Below are positions 7,823 through 16,377 of a DNA stretch of 41,279 bases, in pieces. A model generated the notes under the pieces. The model saw nothing but the letters and a program-made list of their open reading frames with translations, searched no databases and was not told where the DNA came from. The stretch is from positions 1 to 41,279 of the forward strand of contig MTMO01000051.1 of the NCBI GenBank assembly GCA_002011235.1, written 5' to 3'. A program made the position numbers and the translations under genes. Each line of letters opens with the position of its first letter. Within the stretch, counting starts at the first letter, position 1. The DNA is from Archaeoglobus sp. JdFR-27 (GTDB lineage: Archaea > Halobacteriota > Archaeoglobi > Archaeoglobales > Archaeoglobaceae).

Positions 7823-8791
7823 GTGAAATTTACTTCAATCCAGCTATTCACAATACTCATCGCAGCGGATCTGCTGGCATTAATAGCCGGAATTGGAATT
7901 GGTTCTTCAGGAATAGGATTTGGTGATCTTCTCTCACCCACCCCAATTGTCTCTAGAATAATCATCGACTACAGACTACCAAGAACTTTGCTATCGATGA
8001 TCGTTGGAGCTGGGTTGGCTGCCGCAGGATGTTCCCTCCAAGCACTTTTCAGGAACCCCCTCGCAGACCCCTATATTTTGGGTGTTTCGAGTGGTGCAAG
8101 CGTTGGAGCTGCTTTCGTAATTCTGCTTGGAATAGCCTCAACTATCAACATAATGGTCTCAGCATTCGGATTTGCGATAATCACCTCATGGATCGTCTAC
8201 AGAATAGGAAAAACCGAAGCTGGGATACCCGTTTACACTCTTCTCCTAGCAGGAGTGGCGATGGCAGCCTTTCTTTCCGGAATCACATCTTTACTGATAT
8301 ACATCTCAGCCCAGGACATGTATCAGGTTGTTTTCTGGATTATGGGTGGATTCTGGACTGCTAACTGGTTAAAGGTTGAAATTATATTCTTTCCTGTTCT
8401 TCTCTCATCGATCTATCTGATTCTATCTTCTTGGAACTTGAATGCAATTCTGATGGGTGAAGAGCATGCGATGAGTGTGGGGATAGACGTGGAGACCTTC
8501 AAGAAGAGGGTGATTGCAGCAACAGCTCTTCTAACATCAGCAGCCGTCTCGGTTAGTGGTGTGATTGGATTTGTTGGATTGATCACTCCACATGCGATGA
8601 GAATCATAGCAGGAGAGAACAACAAAATTCTTCTCCCCACCTCGCTTTTAGCAGGGGCCGCTTTCATGCCTTTCGTGGATTTATTATCCAGAACCATAAC
8701 TACAGGAGAGGTTCCTGTAGGGATAATTACAGCATTACTTGGTGCCCCATTCTTCCTATACCTGTTGAGGAGGAGTAAAATTGCTGCTTGA
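7823..8791 (+). CDS. FecCD/BtuC-family ABC transporter permease
   Basis: Membrane subunit of a type II ABC importer for cobalamin, siderophores or haem. About 322 aa with around ten hydrophobic segments. Family hallmarks are RLPRTLLSMIVGAGLAAAG near the start of the core, NPLADPYILGVSSGAS, and the C-terminal GVIGFVGLITPHAMR. I prefer GTG 7823, which lies 5 nt after AAGGTGA, over the in-frame GTG at 7814. The 3' end overlaps the ATPase gene by 11 nt, so the two are translationally coupled. No substrate-binding protein gene is next to them. The ATPase partner has the tail seen in archaeal BtuD proteins, so cobalamin or a corrinoid is the most likely substrate; iron-chelate uptake is the alternative. 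Confidence 0.88.
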   Translation: MKFTSIQLFTILIAADLLALIAGIGIGSSGIGFGDLLSPTPIVSRIIIDYRLPRTLLSMIVGAGLAAAGCSLQALFRNPLADPYILGVSSGASVGAAFVILLGIASTINIMVSAFGFAIITSWIVYRIGKTEAGIPVYTLLLAGVAMAAFLSGITSLLIYISAQDMYQVVFWIMGGFWTANWLKVEIIFFPVLLSSIYLILSSWNLNAILMGEEHAMSVGIDVETFKKRVIAATALLTSAAVSVSGVIGFVGLITPHAMRIIAGENNKILLPTSLLAGAAFMPFVDLLSRTITTGEVPVGIITALLGAPFFLYLLRRSKIAA

Positions 8792-10007
8792 AATTAAAGG
8801 CTTGAAAGTTGTCCTTGGAAGCTCGGAAATCCTGAAAAACATCAGCTTTGGGGTTAAAAGAGGAGAGGTTGTTGGACTGCTAGGTCCAAACGGAAGTGGG
8901 AAGTCAACTCTTCTCAGAACCATATACGGGGTGTTGAGGCCTTCAGGAGGGGTAGTTTATTTTGATGGTAGAGCGATACCAGACTTTAGCATAAAAGAGG
9001 TGGCAAAAAAATTAGGTTACCTGCCTCAAGAGAGCTTTGATACGGGATTGAAAGTAAAAGAGGTCGTCATGCTGGGAAGGACCCCCTACATCCAAGGATT
9101 TTCTTTCACCGAAGAGGACTTAAAAATTGTAAGGGGGGCTCTCAACCTTGTCGGCCTTTCAAACTTTGAGAACAGAAGATTTTCAGAGCTCAGTGGTGGA
9201 GAAAAGCAAAAAGTTTTGCTCGCAAGAGTATTTGCCCAGAATACCGAAGTTCTTCTGCTTGATGAACCTACATCCCACCTCGATATTTCATCCCAGCTTG
9301 AGATAATGAGTTTGATAAGAAGAAAAGTTCAGGATGGATGTTCAGCTTTAATCGCCATCCATGATATCAATCTAGCATCAGCCTATTGTGATAAGCTCCT
9401 TCTCGTGAAGAAAGGTGAAATATTCGCAGCCGGAAAACCAGAAGAGACGATTACATCAGGAAATATAAGGGAAGTGTACGGTGCTGAAGTTGAGGTTAGA
9501 AAAATTGGTGGTAATATACTCGTTATTCCATCTCCTAGAAGAGATGCCGACAGGAAAAAGTGGATTCACGTAATTTGTGGTGGTGGAACCGGGTCGGAAA
9601 TAATTAGAGATCTTTGGATTCGTGGATATAGGGTTTCTGCAGGCGTGATAAACGCCCTTGATTCCGACTGGTTCACAGCAAGTGAACTTGGAGAGGTTGT
9701 AGATGAAAGGCCCTTTTCAGAAATCAGTGATGAATCCTTTAGGAAAAATGTAAATTTTATCGAAAGAAGTGATGCCACCATACTCTCAAACCTCATTGTA
9801 GGGAGAGGAAATTTAAGAAACCTTGAAGCTGCGTTACACGCAGCAAAACTTGGAAAGCTCTTTGTTGTTGAAGAGGGGGAGTTTGAAAATAGAAATTTTG
9901 TAGGAGATGAAGCAATGGAGATCTACAAAAGTATAATATCCCTCCTTCCTGAATCAAGGGTTCTAAAAAGCTGTAAAGAACTCGCAAAAGTTCTAGAAGA
10001 TTTGTAA
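8781..10007 (+). CDS. BtuD/FecE-type ABC ATPase with C-terminal Rossmann-like extension
   Basis: ATPase partner of the preceding permease. Residues 1-250 form the nucleotide-binding domain: Walker A GPNGSGKST (about 35-43), signature LSGGE (about 139), Walker B LLLDEP, D-loop SHLD and switch His in AIHD. Residues of about 258-408 form an extra domain starting IHVICGGGTGSEIIRDL, with a glycine-rich turn and GVINALDSDW, as in archaeal BtuD-like proteins; its role is not established to my knowledge. Total length 408 aa versus about 250-270 aa for a plain FecE. The start is TTG 8781 behind GAGGAGGAG. It overlaps the permease by 11 nt. Corrinoid uptake is inferred from the architecture only. Confidence 0.87.
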   Translation: MLLEIKGLKVVLGSSEILKNISFGVKRGEVVGLLGPNGSGKSTLLRTIYGVLRPSGGVVYFDGRAIPDFSIKEVAKKLGYLPQESFDTGLKVKEVVMLGRTPYIQGFSFTEEDLKIVRGALNLVGLSNFENRRFSELSGGEKQKVLLARVFAQNTEVLLLDEPTSHLDISSQLEIMSLIRRKVQDGCSALIAIHDINLASAYCDKLLLVKKGEIFAAGKPEETITSGNIREVYGAEVEVRKIGGNILVIPSPRRDADRKKWIHVICGGGTGSEIIRDLWIRGYRVSAGVINALDSDWFTASELGEVVDERPFSEISDESFRKNVNFIERSDATILSNLIVGRGNLRNLEAALHAAKLGKLFVVEEGEFENRNFVGDEAMEIYKSIISLLPESRVLKSCKELAKVLEDL

Positions 10008-10169
10008 AAGAGACGCAGACTAGGCTCAGAGTCAATTTACCCATATGCTTTTTTGCACGTATATGTGTGATCAATGAGGTATAAAGTATCAGAAAAATCG
10101 ATAAATTTTTAATTCCATCTTCTCGATACTTAAAAGAAAAGGATTTCCCCTGTGGTAACTAAAATTACT

Positions 10170-10209
10170 AAGGGCTAAAATACCGAAGAATTCAAGAACT
10201 CCAGCCCTT
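10170..10209 (+). promoter_or_regulatory. Leader inverted repeat before the ClC gene
   Basis: AAGGGCT (10170-10176) pairs with AGCCCTT (10203-10209) around a 26-nt loop that contains GAATTC, ending 28 nt before the ATG. The rest of the 230-nt intergenic region is AT-rich, with a probable TATA tract near 10100-10112. A structured leader is possible. It does not resemble the fluoride riboswitch. Confidence 0.3.
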
Positions 10210-10237
10210 TGTTTTAAAACCATCAAGGATTGATACA

Positions 10238-11977
10238 ATGGAAACTGTGGTAAAAAGGGACCTCCAAATGGAATCAATGTCGGATGTAGTGATATTCAAT
10301 TTACTTGCCATTATAACGGGAGTAACCTGTGGTTTTATTGCAATTGGATTTAGATACCTTATTTTTGGTATGCATGATCTTTTTTTTGAGGGTTTGAGCT
10401 CTACTATGAGCTCCATTTACCCGTACTATCTTGTCCTTTTACCAGCACTCGGTGGGATTTTTGTAGGACTTCTTACCTATTATTTCGCCCCTGAAGCTAA
10501 AGGTCATGGTGTACCGGAGGTTATGAGAGCCATCGCATTGCAGGGTGGCAGAATAAGACCGAGAGTTGTGGCGATAAAGGCCCTAGCTTCCTCGATATGT
10601 ATAGGTTCAGGAGGTTCGGCAGGAAGAGAGGGACCCATCGTCCAGATGGGTTCAGCGACAGGTTCAACAATAGCCCAGATCCTGAGACTAACACCGTATC
10701 AAACAAAAATCCTTGTGGCATGTGGTGCAGCAGGAGGGATCGCAGGAACGTTTAACACACCTATCGCTGGTGTACTTTTCTCCCTCGAACTCATAATCAG
10801 AGAGATCAAAATACGGTCATTGACCCCGATAGTTATATCATCAGTTTTCGCTACGATTATCTCCAGGATTCTTCTTGGATTTCTTGGCGTAAAAACGGCC
10901 TTTATTTTTGAGGTTCCTCCATACAGTCTAAAAACCCCTCATGAGATTATTTTTTACCTATTTCTTGGTTTGCTGGCTGGAATAGTTGCTTTAACCTACA
11001 CAAAGGCTCTATACCGTATTGAGGATTTCTTTGAAGCTATTAAAATTCCTGAATTCGTCAAACCATCGATAGGCGGATTCGTTGTCGGTATAATAGGCCT
11101 TACAGTTTTTCTAACTACAGGGAAAACCCATACATTTGGGGTTGGTTACGAATCGATTGAGATGCTTTTCAGAGGTGAACTCGTCTTTGATGTGGTTTTG
11201 GCGTTGATATTTCTCAAGATATTGGTCACATCAATAACTTTGGGCTCCGGAGGTTCAGGTGGGATCTTTGCTCCATCCCTTTTCATAGGCTCAATGCTTG
11301 GTGCAGCATATGGAATGATCCTCCAAACGTTATTTCCAACCATGACAGCAAATTATATCGCATATGCAATTGTAGGGATGGCTGCTGTTTTCGCAGGGGC
11401 GAGCAGAGCGACTTTAACCTCAATAATAATCGTTTTTGAAATGACAGGGGATTATGCGATAATCCTCCCACTTATGTTTGCATGTGTGATAAGCTGTACA
11501 TTTTTCAAAATTTTTTCGGAGGACACCATCTATACACTAAAACTGAGAAGAAGGGGAATCATAATCGAACAAGAGATGGATGTCAACGTGATGAGAACGA
11601 TAAGGGTAAGAGATATCATGAAAAGAGATGTTGACACGGTAACAGAAGATACACCGGTTTCTGAACTTTCAAAAAAGATGTCCAAAACAGGACATATGGG
11701 CTTTCCGGTTGTGAGAAATGGTAAACTCGTTGGAATGGTTACCCATTCCGATTTTGAAAACATAGAAGATACAAGGGGATTCTATGTCCTTGACATTATG
11801 ACCACAGACGTTATCACAGCATACCCTGACGAGACGCTTGAAGATGTGATACTCAAAGCCGGTGATAAAGACATATCCCACTTTCCAGTTGTCGATCCCT
11901 CAGACAGTAGCAAACTCATCGGATTTTTCACCAAAGGAGATATAATTCGAGCCTACACTAAAAAAAGGATAGAATGA
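10238..11977 (+). CDS. ClC-family chloride channel/transporter with CBS pair
   Basis: Membrane chloride channel or H+/Cl- antiporter. 579 aa: residues of about 15-435 are the ClC core, and residues of about 450-575 hold two CBS domains. Selectivity-filter motifs are visible in order: GHGVPEV (the GSGIP-like segment), GREGP with the gating/proton glutamate, and GGIFAP. Presence of the glutamate in GREGP is compatible with either transporter or channel behaviour. CBS domains usually bind adenine nucleotides and control opening (RDIMKRDVDTV and LDIMTTDVITA mark the two repeats). ATG 10238 has no strong ribosome binding site. The gene is transcribed alone and converges with the GNAT gene, their ends 25 nt apart. 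Confidence 0.92.
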   Translation: METVVKRDLQMESMSDVVIFNLLAIITGVTCGFIAIGFRYLIFGMHDLFFEGLSSTMSSIYPYYLVLLPALGGIFVGLLTYYFAPEAKGHGVPEVMRAIALQGGRIRPRVVAIKALASSICIGSGGSAGREGPIVQMGSATGSTIAQILRLTPYQTKILVACGAAGGIAGTFNTPIAGVLFSLELIIREIKIRSLTPIVISSVFATIISRILLGFLGVKTAFIFEVPPYSLKTPHEIIFYLFLGLLAGIVALTYTKALYRIEDFFEAIKIPEFVKPSIGGFVVGIIGLTVFLTTGKTHTFGVGYESIEMLFRGELVFDVVLALIFLKILVTSITLGSGGSGGIFAPSLFIGSMLGAAYGMILQTLFPTMTANYIAYAIVGMAAVFAGASRATLTSIIIVFEMTGDYAIILPLMFACVISCTFFKIFSEDTIYTLKLRRRGIIIEQEMDVNVMRTIRVRDIMKRDVDTVTEDTPVSELSKKMSKTGHMGFPVVRNGKLVGMVTHSDFENIEDTRGFYVLDIMTTDVITAYPDETLEDVILKAGDKDISHFPVVDPSDSSKLIGFFTKGDIIRAYTKKRIE

Positions 11978-12002
11978 GTTGTAATGAGTATCTTTTTTAA
12001 AC

Positions 12003-12581
12003 TCAGATCTCCACTTTCCTCAGATCAAGATACATATCATACTCAAAATAAGGATCTACCACCTCAAACCCCAGTTTCTTGTAAACGTGAATAGCCCTCT
12101 TATTCGTCCTCTCAGTCACAAGCATCATGCCCTTATAACCCTTCTTTTTGCTATAGTCGATAACTACTTTCATCAACTGCTGTCCTATGCCTCTGTTCTG
12201 GAAATCTTGGTGGACGAAAATTGTAACATCAACTTCTTTTCCATCCTCCGTCGGCACAAGCACAGCATGTCCAATAATCCTTCCATCTTTCTCAGCGACA
12301 AACGCAATCCCATTCTCTGCAAGGTAATCAATCCAGTGTTCAATTCCAGTTCTCGTCGTAGGAGGGAGGCCGAGACATCTGAGTTCGGGGCTGAAAGTTT
12401 CATACATTTGAATTAATTTCTCTCGATCTTCAGAATGATTATAATTCCTGATAAGATAGACTTCCCTCTTCTTGTCAGTAATTTTGACATTTAGCTCTTC
12501 TAAAGCTACCGATTTCGATCCCATTGCCCCTTCATACTTTTTGATGCAGTTATTTATTATTTTTTTTAGATTATTAATCAT
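12003..12581 (-). CDS. GNAT-family N-acetyltransferase
   Basis: 192 aa with a C-terminal acetyl-CoA-binding GNAT fold (residues of about 45-185). IGHAVLV and VDVTIFVHQDFQNRGIG carry the Q/R-x-x-G-x-G acetyl-CoA loop, followed by ERTNKRAIHVYKKLGFE. It resembles stand-alone archaeal protein or small-molecule acetyltransferases; the acceptor is unknown. The ATG at 12581 lies inside a tandem repeat that also contains the stop codon of the upstream phosphoribosyltransferase gene. A second possible start is Met20, preceded by GAAGGGG. The two genes are 19 nt apart on the same strand and probably cotranscribed. Confidence 0.85.
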   Translation of the reverse strand: MINNLKKIINNCIKKYEGAMGSKSVALEELNVKITDKKREVYLIRNYNHSEDREKLIQMYETFSPELRCLGLPPTTRTGIEHWIDYLAENGIAFVAEKDGRIIGHAVLVPTEDGKEVDVTIFVHQDFQNRGIGQQLMKVVIDYSKKKGYKGMMLVTERTNKRAIHVYKKLGFEVVDPYFEYDMYLDLRKVEI

Positions 12582-12610
12582 TCAGTTATCATTCAGTTAA
12601 TCATTCAGTA
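12577..12610 (-). repeat. Three tandem 11-bp repeats at a gene junction
   Basis: ATCATTCAGTT occurs at 12577-12587 and 12588-12598, and ATCATTCAGTA at 12600-12610. Read on the minus strand each unit contains TGAATGA, a stop overlapping a start. The distal unit supplies the phosphoribosyltransferase stop and the proximal unit supplies the GNAT start codon. Confidence 0.7.
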
Positions 12611-13293
12611 TCTTCCCACCTTAAGTATTCCTTTAACAGTTCAAGCATCTCCTCATCACCCACATCATGCCACTCCTTATATGCATCTGCTACTGCATAG
12701 GGGTAGAAATCTCTAAGGTTTGCACAGAAAACACCATCACATTTCACTTGTATGAGTTCGGCAGCTTTAAGCGAGGCCGTTGGCACTACGACAAACACTT
12801 TTTTGAAGAATTTTTTTGCGCTTTCAATGGCAACCAGCATTGTAAAACCGGAAGCAAGCCCGTCATCAACAAGAATCGCATTCTTCTCCTCGTAATTGAA
12901 AAATTCGCCACTAATCTTTTTAATCAATTCTTTCCTCCTCTCTATTTTCGTTCTGCATTCCTCGATCTGTCTTTTTATCACCTCGTCTTTCAACCCGAAG
13001 TAATCAACTGCATCCTCATTGAGTTTTACCACCCCATGCATGCTAACTGCCCCAAATCCAGCTTCGGTTGTCCATGGAAAAAGGATTTTAGAGACCAGAA
13101 TAAGTTTAAGCTTTAATCTAAGATTTTTAGCCATCTCATAGCCAACAGGAATTCCTCCAGCCGGAATGGCAAGTACTGAAGAATTTTCAAGGTTTAAATT
13201 CGATTGGATAAAATCAGAAAGAAATTTTCCAGCATGAAAACGGTTTTTGAAAACATGAATTTTGTTGAATAGAGATTTCTCGTAGACTATCAT
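12601..13293 (-). CDS. Phosphoribosyltransferase-domain protein (COG1926-like)
   Basis: About 230 aa with a type I PRTase fold. The PRPP-binding loop is AILVDDGLASGFTM (two acidic residues followed by a Gly/Ser/Thr turn), and an upstream strand-loop reads SVLAIPAGGIPVGYEMA. Family members are predicted phosphoribosyltransferases of unknown base specificity, often found with small stress or salvage genes. I start at ATG 13293 (MIVYEKSLFNKI); an upstream extension to 13383 would run into the divergent gene and has a poor sequence. It probably forms an operon with the GNAT gene, and shares a 53-bp divergent promoter region with the metallo-beta-lactamase gene. Confidence 0.78.
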   Translation of the reverse strand: MIVYEKSLFNKIHVFKNRFHAGKFLSDFIQSNLNLENSSVLAIPAGGIPVGYEMAKNLRLKLKLILVSKILFPWTTEAGFGAVSMHGVVKLNEDAVDYFGLKDEVIKRQIEECRTKIERRKELIKKISGEFFNYEEKNAILVDDGLASGFTMLVAIESAKKFFKKVFVVVPTASLKAAELIQVKCDGVFCANLRDFYPYAVADAYKEWHDVGDEEMLELLKEYLRWEDTE

Positions 13294-13346
13294 TTTAGTT
13301 AATTTAACATCGAAAGCTTTATCTTTTTTCCTCTCTAACGTGATCC

Positions 13347-14195
13347 ATGTTTGATGGGGATTTTGGAGAGTTAAAAAAGGCAAAAGTTTACATACTCTCC
13401 GATAACCAAGTACCGAGGCCAGGCAATTTTATTGCCGAATATGGATTTTCTGCATTCATAAAGACTTATGGAGATGAGGAGATAGGAATACTTTTAGATA
13501 CCGGTTCTGGGTTTGCTATCGAACATAACTGGGAACAGCACGGTTTAGACTGGGGAGAGATAGATTACATTGTCCTCAGCCACAGACATTTCGACCACAC
13601 TGGAGGGTTGCTTAAGGTTCTCGAAAAAACGAACGCTCCAGTTTTGGCTCATCCCAATCTCTTTGAGCCAAGTTTCCTTTGGGTGAGAGGAAATCTCATC
13701 GACGGTTCTTTACCTTTCCCAGAGAGCATAGTGCGAGAAAAAGCTAGAATTTACATGATAAGAGATCCATTCAAAATTGCAAATGGCATAGCTGTTAGCG
13801 GTGAGATACCCCGGGTAACTGAATTCGAGAAGACACCAGAGACCTTCAGACTTGAAGACGGAAAGTTCATCCATGATGAAATGAACGATGATATGGCAAT
13901 ATACCTCAAAACCAAAAAGGGACTTGCTGTAATTACTGGATGTGCGCATTCCGGTGTTGTGAACACGGTCAAAAGAGGTGTAGAGCTTGTAGGAGAGGAA
14001 CCTTACTTTGTTGCCGGAGGCTTTCATTTAATCTTCTCGCCTCCTGAAAGAGTTCAAAAAACCGTGGAAGAACTGATGAGAGTAAGGGTCTTAGCCCCAA
14101 CCCACTGCTCCGGACCATTAATAGCTGGGGAGATCATCAGAAGAGACCCGTCGAAATTCATGCCGATTGGAGCTGGGATAAAATTTGAGGTTTGA
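13347..14195 (+). CDS. Metallo-beta-lactamase-fold protein, dihydropterin (methanopterin) synthase family
   Basis: 282 aa belonging to the COG1237 group of the metallo-beta-lactamase fold. The metal-binding motif HxHxDH is SHRHFDHTGG at about residues 77-86, with later ligands in ITGCAHSG and GGFHL. A methanogen member of this family was shown to join 7,8-dihydropterin-6-methyl pyrophosphate to beta-RFA-phosphate in methanopterin synthesis. That role fits an organism with mtd, but paralogues with other functions exist. ATG 13347 has no clear ribosome binding site, so the message may be leaderless. It is divergent from the phosphoribosyltransferase gene. Confidence 0.75.
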   Translation: MFDGDFGELKKAKVYILSDNQVPRPGNFIAEYGFSAFIKTYGDEEIGILLDTGSGFAIEHNWEQHGLDWGEIDYIVLSHRHFDHTGGLLKVLEKTNAPVLAHPNLFEPSFLWVRGNLIDGSLPFPESIVREKARIYMIRDPFKIANGIAVSGEIPRVTEFEKTPETFRLEDGKFIHDEMNDDMAIYLKTKKGLAVITGCAHSGVVNTVKRGVELVGEEPYFVAGGFHLIFSPPERVQKTVEELMRVRVLAPTHCSGPLIAGEIIRRDPSKFMPIGAGIKFEV

Positions 14196-14323
14196 ATGGA
14201 TAGATTTAGATAGACCTAATGATCCGATAACAGATTGTTTAATTATAGGACAAATGTTTAATTTGATGTTTAGTTTTGGGGTGAAATGAAAGCTGAGATA
14301 TAATTAGCATAGGAGGTGATCGA

Positions 14324-15304
14324 GTGGAGGAATGTATCGAAATAATCCAGAGGGGAGAGGCAGACATTCATTTTGTCCATCCCGATGAATTCCGCAAATT
14401 TGTCAGGGACAAAAAGAACCGAGGATTGGAAGACAAGCTTATGGATGAAAAGGAAGCAGTTAAAAAGTACGTGAAAGATGGAGACTACCTCGCCTACGAT
14501 TTCTCATCCCTTACCAGGGGACCACAAAGTCTGATAAGAGAGATTATTAGGCAAAGGAAGAAAAATCTCTGGATACTGGCAAAATTCACCTTGCTCGAAT
14601 CGGTTTTACTTGCCGGAGCCGGGTGTGTTGACAAGATTGATGTTGGATTTCTGGGATTCGGACCTTACATAGCCAGGAAAGTGCAAGAAGGGGCTGTGAA
14701 GGTTTACGACTATAGCAACGGAAGCGTAACGTACAGACTCGTGGCAGGAGCGATGGGAATTCCATTTATGCCGGCAAGAGATCTCCTTGGCACGGATACC
14801 ATGAAATATTCAGGTGGGATCGTTGTTAGGGATCCTTTCAGCAAGATACCCGTAGCTCTATTCCCGGCTTTAAATCCAGATGTTTCAGTAATTCATGTGC
14901 AAGAGGCAGATATTTACGGAAATGCAAGAGTTTACGGCCCAACCGTTGCAACTTTGGAAACGGCTATGGCATCAAAGAGGGTGATAATCTCAGCCGAGAG
15001 AATTGTTGAAACAATTGAGTTCAGAGAGCATCCCAACTGGACTACTGTGCCGTATTACTGTGTTGATGCTGTTGTGCATGCTCCATTCGGAGCGTATCCT
15101 GGCGGGACGCAGGGATACTACGAGATGGATTCGGAACACTATCTGAAGCTGACTTCAATCAAAACGGAAGAGGAGATGCAGAAGTATCTTGAGGAATACA
15201 TATACGGTGTTGACAGCCACGATGAATTTCTTGAAAAGAAGGTTGGAGTCAAGAGGCTCAGGGAACTGATCCAGAACTCCCAGATCCTTGAGGGGTATAG
15301 GTAG
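14324..15304 (+). CDS. Family I CoA-transferase subunit A (GctA/IpdA-like)
   Basis: 326 aa, close to the usual length of glutaconate CoA-transferase alpha subunits. The core has SLTRGPQSLIREIIR, GFGPYIARKVQEGAVKVYDYSNG and RDLLGTDTM, typical of the GctA/IpdA branch, where the alpha subunit provides the CoA-binding face. GTG start at 14324 behind AGGAGGTGAT. Subunit B follows 44 nt downstream, so the pair should form an alpha/beta heterodimer that moves CoA between acids or, as in IpdAB, opens a ring. The presence of thiolase-like, DUF35 and acyl-CoA dehydrogenase genes right after points to activation or late catabolism of an unidentified acid. Confidence 0.85.
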   Translation: MEECIEIIQRGEADIHFVHPDEFRKFVRDKKNRGLEDKLMDEKEAVKKYVKDGDYLAYDFSSLTRGPQSLIREIIRQRKKNLWILAKFTLLESVLLAGAGCVDKIDVGFLGFGPYIARKVQEGAVKVYDYSNGSVTYRLVAGAMGIPFMPARDLLGTDTMKYSGGIVVRDPFSKIPVALFPALNPDVSVIHVQEADIYGNARVYGPTVATLETAMASKRVIISAERIVETIEFREHPNWTTVPYYCVDAVVHAPFGAYPGGTQGYYEMDSEHYLKLTSIKTEEEMQKYLEEYIYGVDSHDEFLEKKVGVKRLRELIQNSQILEGYR

Positions 15305-15348
15305 AGGTAATAGGCTGAATTGAAGTGGTAAGGAATTGAGGTGATAAT

Positions 15349-16152
15349 ATGGAAATCGAGTTTACCGAAACCGAATTCATGATCTGTAATGCCGCAAGAC
15401 TGCTTGAAGATAACAAGACTATTTTTGTTGGATGGGGAATTCCACAGGTGGTTGCGATCCTTGCTGAGAAACTTTATACACCCAACATAGTCCAGGTGTT
15501 CGAGTTCGGAGCAATAGGGCCACAAAGCAGAACCCCATTCCTGCGAGGTACGATGGGTGGGCCATCAAACACATATCGAAGTTTGCAATGGTGCAGTATG
15601 AATCTCGCTTTTAGCTATGCTCAGGTTGGATACATTGATTACGGGATGCTCGGAGCTGCACAAATCGACAGGTACGGTAACATAAACTCGACGATGATCG
15701 GTGACGATTACAGCAAACCGAAGGTAAGATTCCCGGGAAGCGGTGGAGGAAACGAGGTTGCAAGCTACTGCTGGAAAACCATTATTGTCATGGCTCATGA
15801 GAAGAGGAGGTTCGTAGAGAGATGTGACTTCATAACCTCTCCCGGCCACAAACTGGATGGAAAGTCGAGAGAGGAAGTTGGGCTTCCCGCCGAATCGGGG
15901 CCCTTTAGAGTGATAACCTCTAAGGGCATGTTCGGCTTTGATGAGGGGACCAAAGAGCTAAAGTTGATAGGAGTGCTAAAGGGACTGACGGTTGATGAGG
16001 TGCTAGATGATATGGGTATCGAGCCTCTTGTTGCAGAGAACGTTGTAGAACTTGACCCTCCAACACCACAAGAACTCAAAACTCTCAGAGAAGAGATCGA
16101 CCCTTACGGGCTGATAATCAGCAAGGGTGCGAAGTTCAAAATTGAGCTTTAA
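15349..16152 (+). CDS. Family I CoA-transferase subunit B (GctB/IpdB-like)
   Basis: 267 aa, matching GctB length. In FEFGAIGPQ, E52 lies where glutaconate CoA-transferase has its catalytic glutamate (near residue 54); the IpdB ring-opening enzymes lack that residue as I recall, so true CoA transfer is favoured. Other family segments are IDYGMLGAAQID, GSGGGNEVAS and FITSPGHKLDG. ATG preceded by GAGGTGAT. It ends 162 nt before the small ORF and thiolase-like genes, separated from them by an AT-rich region that may contain an additional promoter. Confidence 0.86.
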   Translation: MEIEFTETEFMICNAARLLEDNKTIFVGWGIPQVVAILAEKLYTPNIVQVFEFGAIGPQSRTPFLRGTMGGPSNTYRSLQWCSMNLAFSYAQVGYIDYGMLGAAQIDRYGNINSTMIGDDYSKPKVRFPGSGGGNEVASYCWKTIIVMAHEKRRFVERCDFITSPGHKLDGKSREEVGLPAESGPFRVITSKGMFGFDEGTKELKLIGVLKGLTVDEVLDDMGIEPLVAENVVELDPPTPQELKTLREEIDPYGLIISKGAKFKIEL

Positions 16153-16254
16153 TTTTATAAAAATACTAAATATTTTTATTCTGAAGTATATACAGTCAAT
16201 TATTTTTCATTACTTTCCTATTTCATTTTTAAAGAATGATCAAGGCAACGATTA

Positions 16255-16275
16255 AAAAAGGAAATTTTAAATAGT
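16255..16275 (+). promoter_or_regulatory. Candidate archaeal promoter (BRE/TATA) for the thiolase-DUF35 operon
   Basis: A purine-rich AAAAAAGGAA followed by the AT-only tract ATTTTAAATA resembles an archaeal BRE plus TATA box. It lies about 45-50 nt before the small ORF start at 16315, which fits transcription starting about 25 nt downstream of the box. Assigned by position and composition only. Confidence 0.35.
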
Positions 16276-16314
16276 GTTTAATTTAGAAAATGTAATCGTG
16301 CTTGAGGTGGTTTA

Positions 16315-16377
16315 ATGGAAAACATTACTTTTGGAAAGCTACCTTTCGAGGTTTATAAAATAGAGGTGGTTAAATGA
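16315..16377 (+). CDS. 20-residue small ORF upstream of the thiolase-like gene
   Basis: ATG 16315 follows GAGGTGGTTTA and opens a 20-codon frame (MENITFGKLPFEVYKIEVVK) whose TGA overlaps the ATG of the thiolase-like gene (ATGA). The same ribosome-binding and start arrangement recurs just before the thiolase gene (GAGGTGGTTAAATG), which suggests local duplication. It could be a translated leader that couples or tunes expression of the operon, or a small subunit. Translation is not demonstrated. Confidence 0.4.
   Translation: MENITFGKLPFEVYKIEVVK

Noticed and set aside
10008-10237. Fluoride riboswitch before the ClC gene
   Set aside because: The region has a simple long-loop inverted repeat but none of the conserved fluoride-riboswitch core bases I know, and the ClC protein has ordinary GREGP/GGIFAP motifs.
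12577-12610. CRISPR or insertion-sequence target repeats
   Set aside because: Units are 11 bp, directly tandem and only three; they are a local junction duplication.
14196-14323. tRNA or other structural RNA in short intergenic gaps across the window
   Set aside because: No T-loop-like GGTTCRANTCC with a matching acceptor stem was found in any gap.
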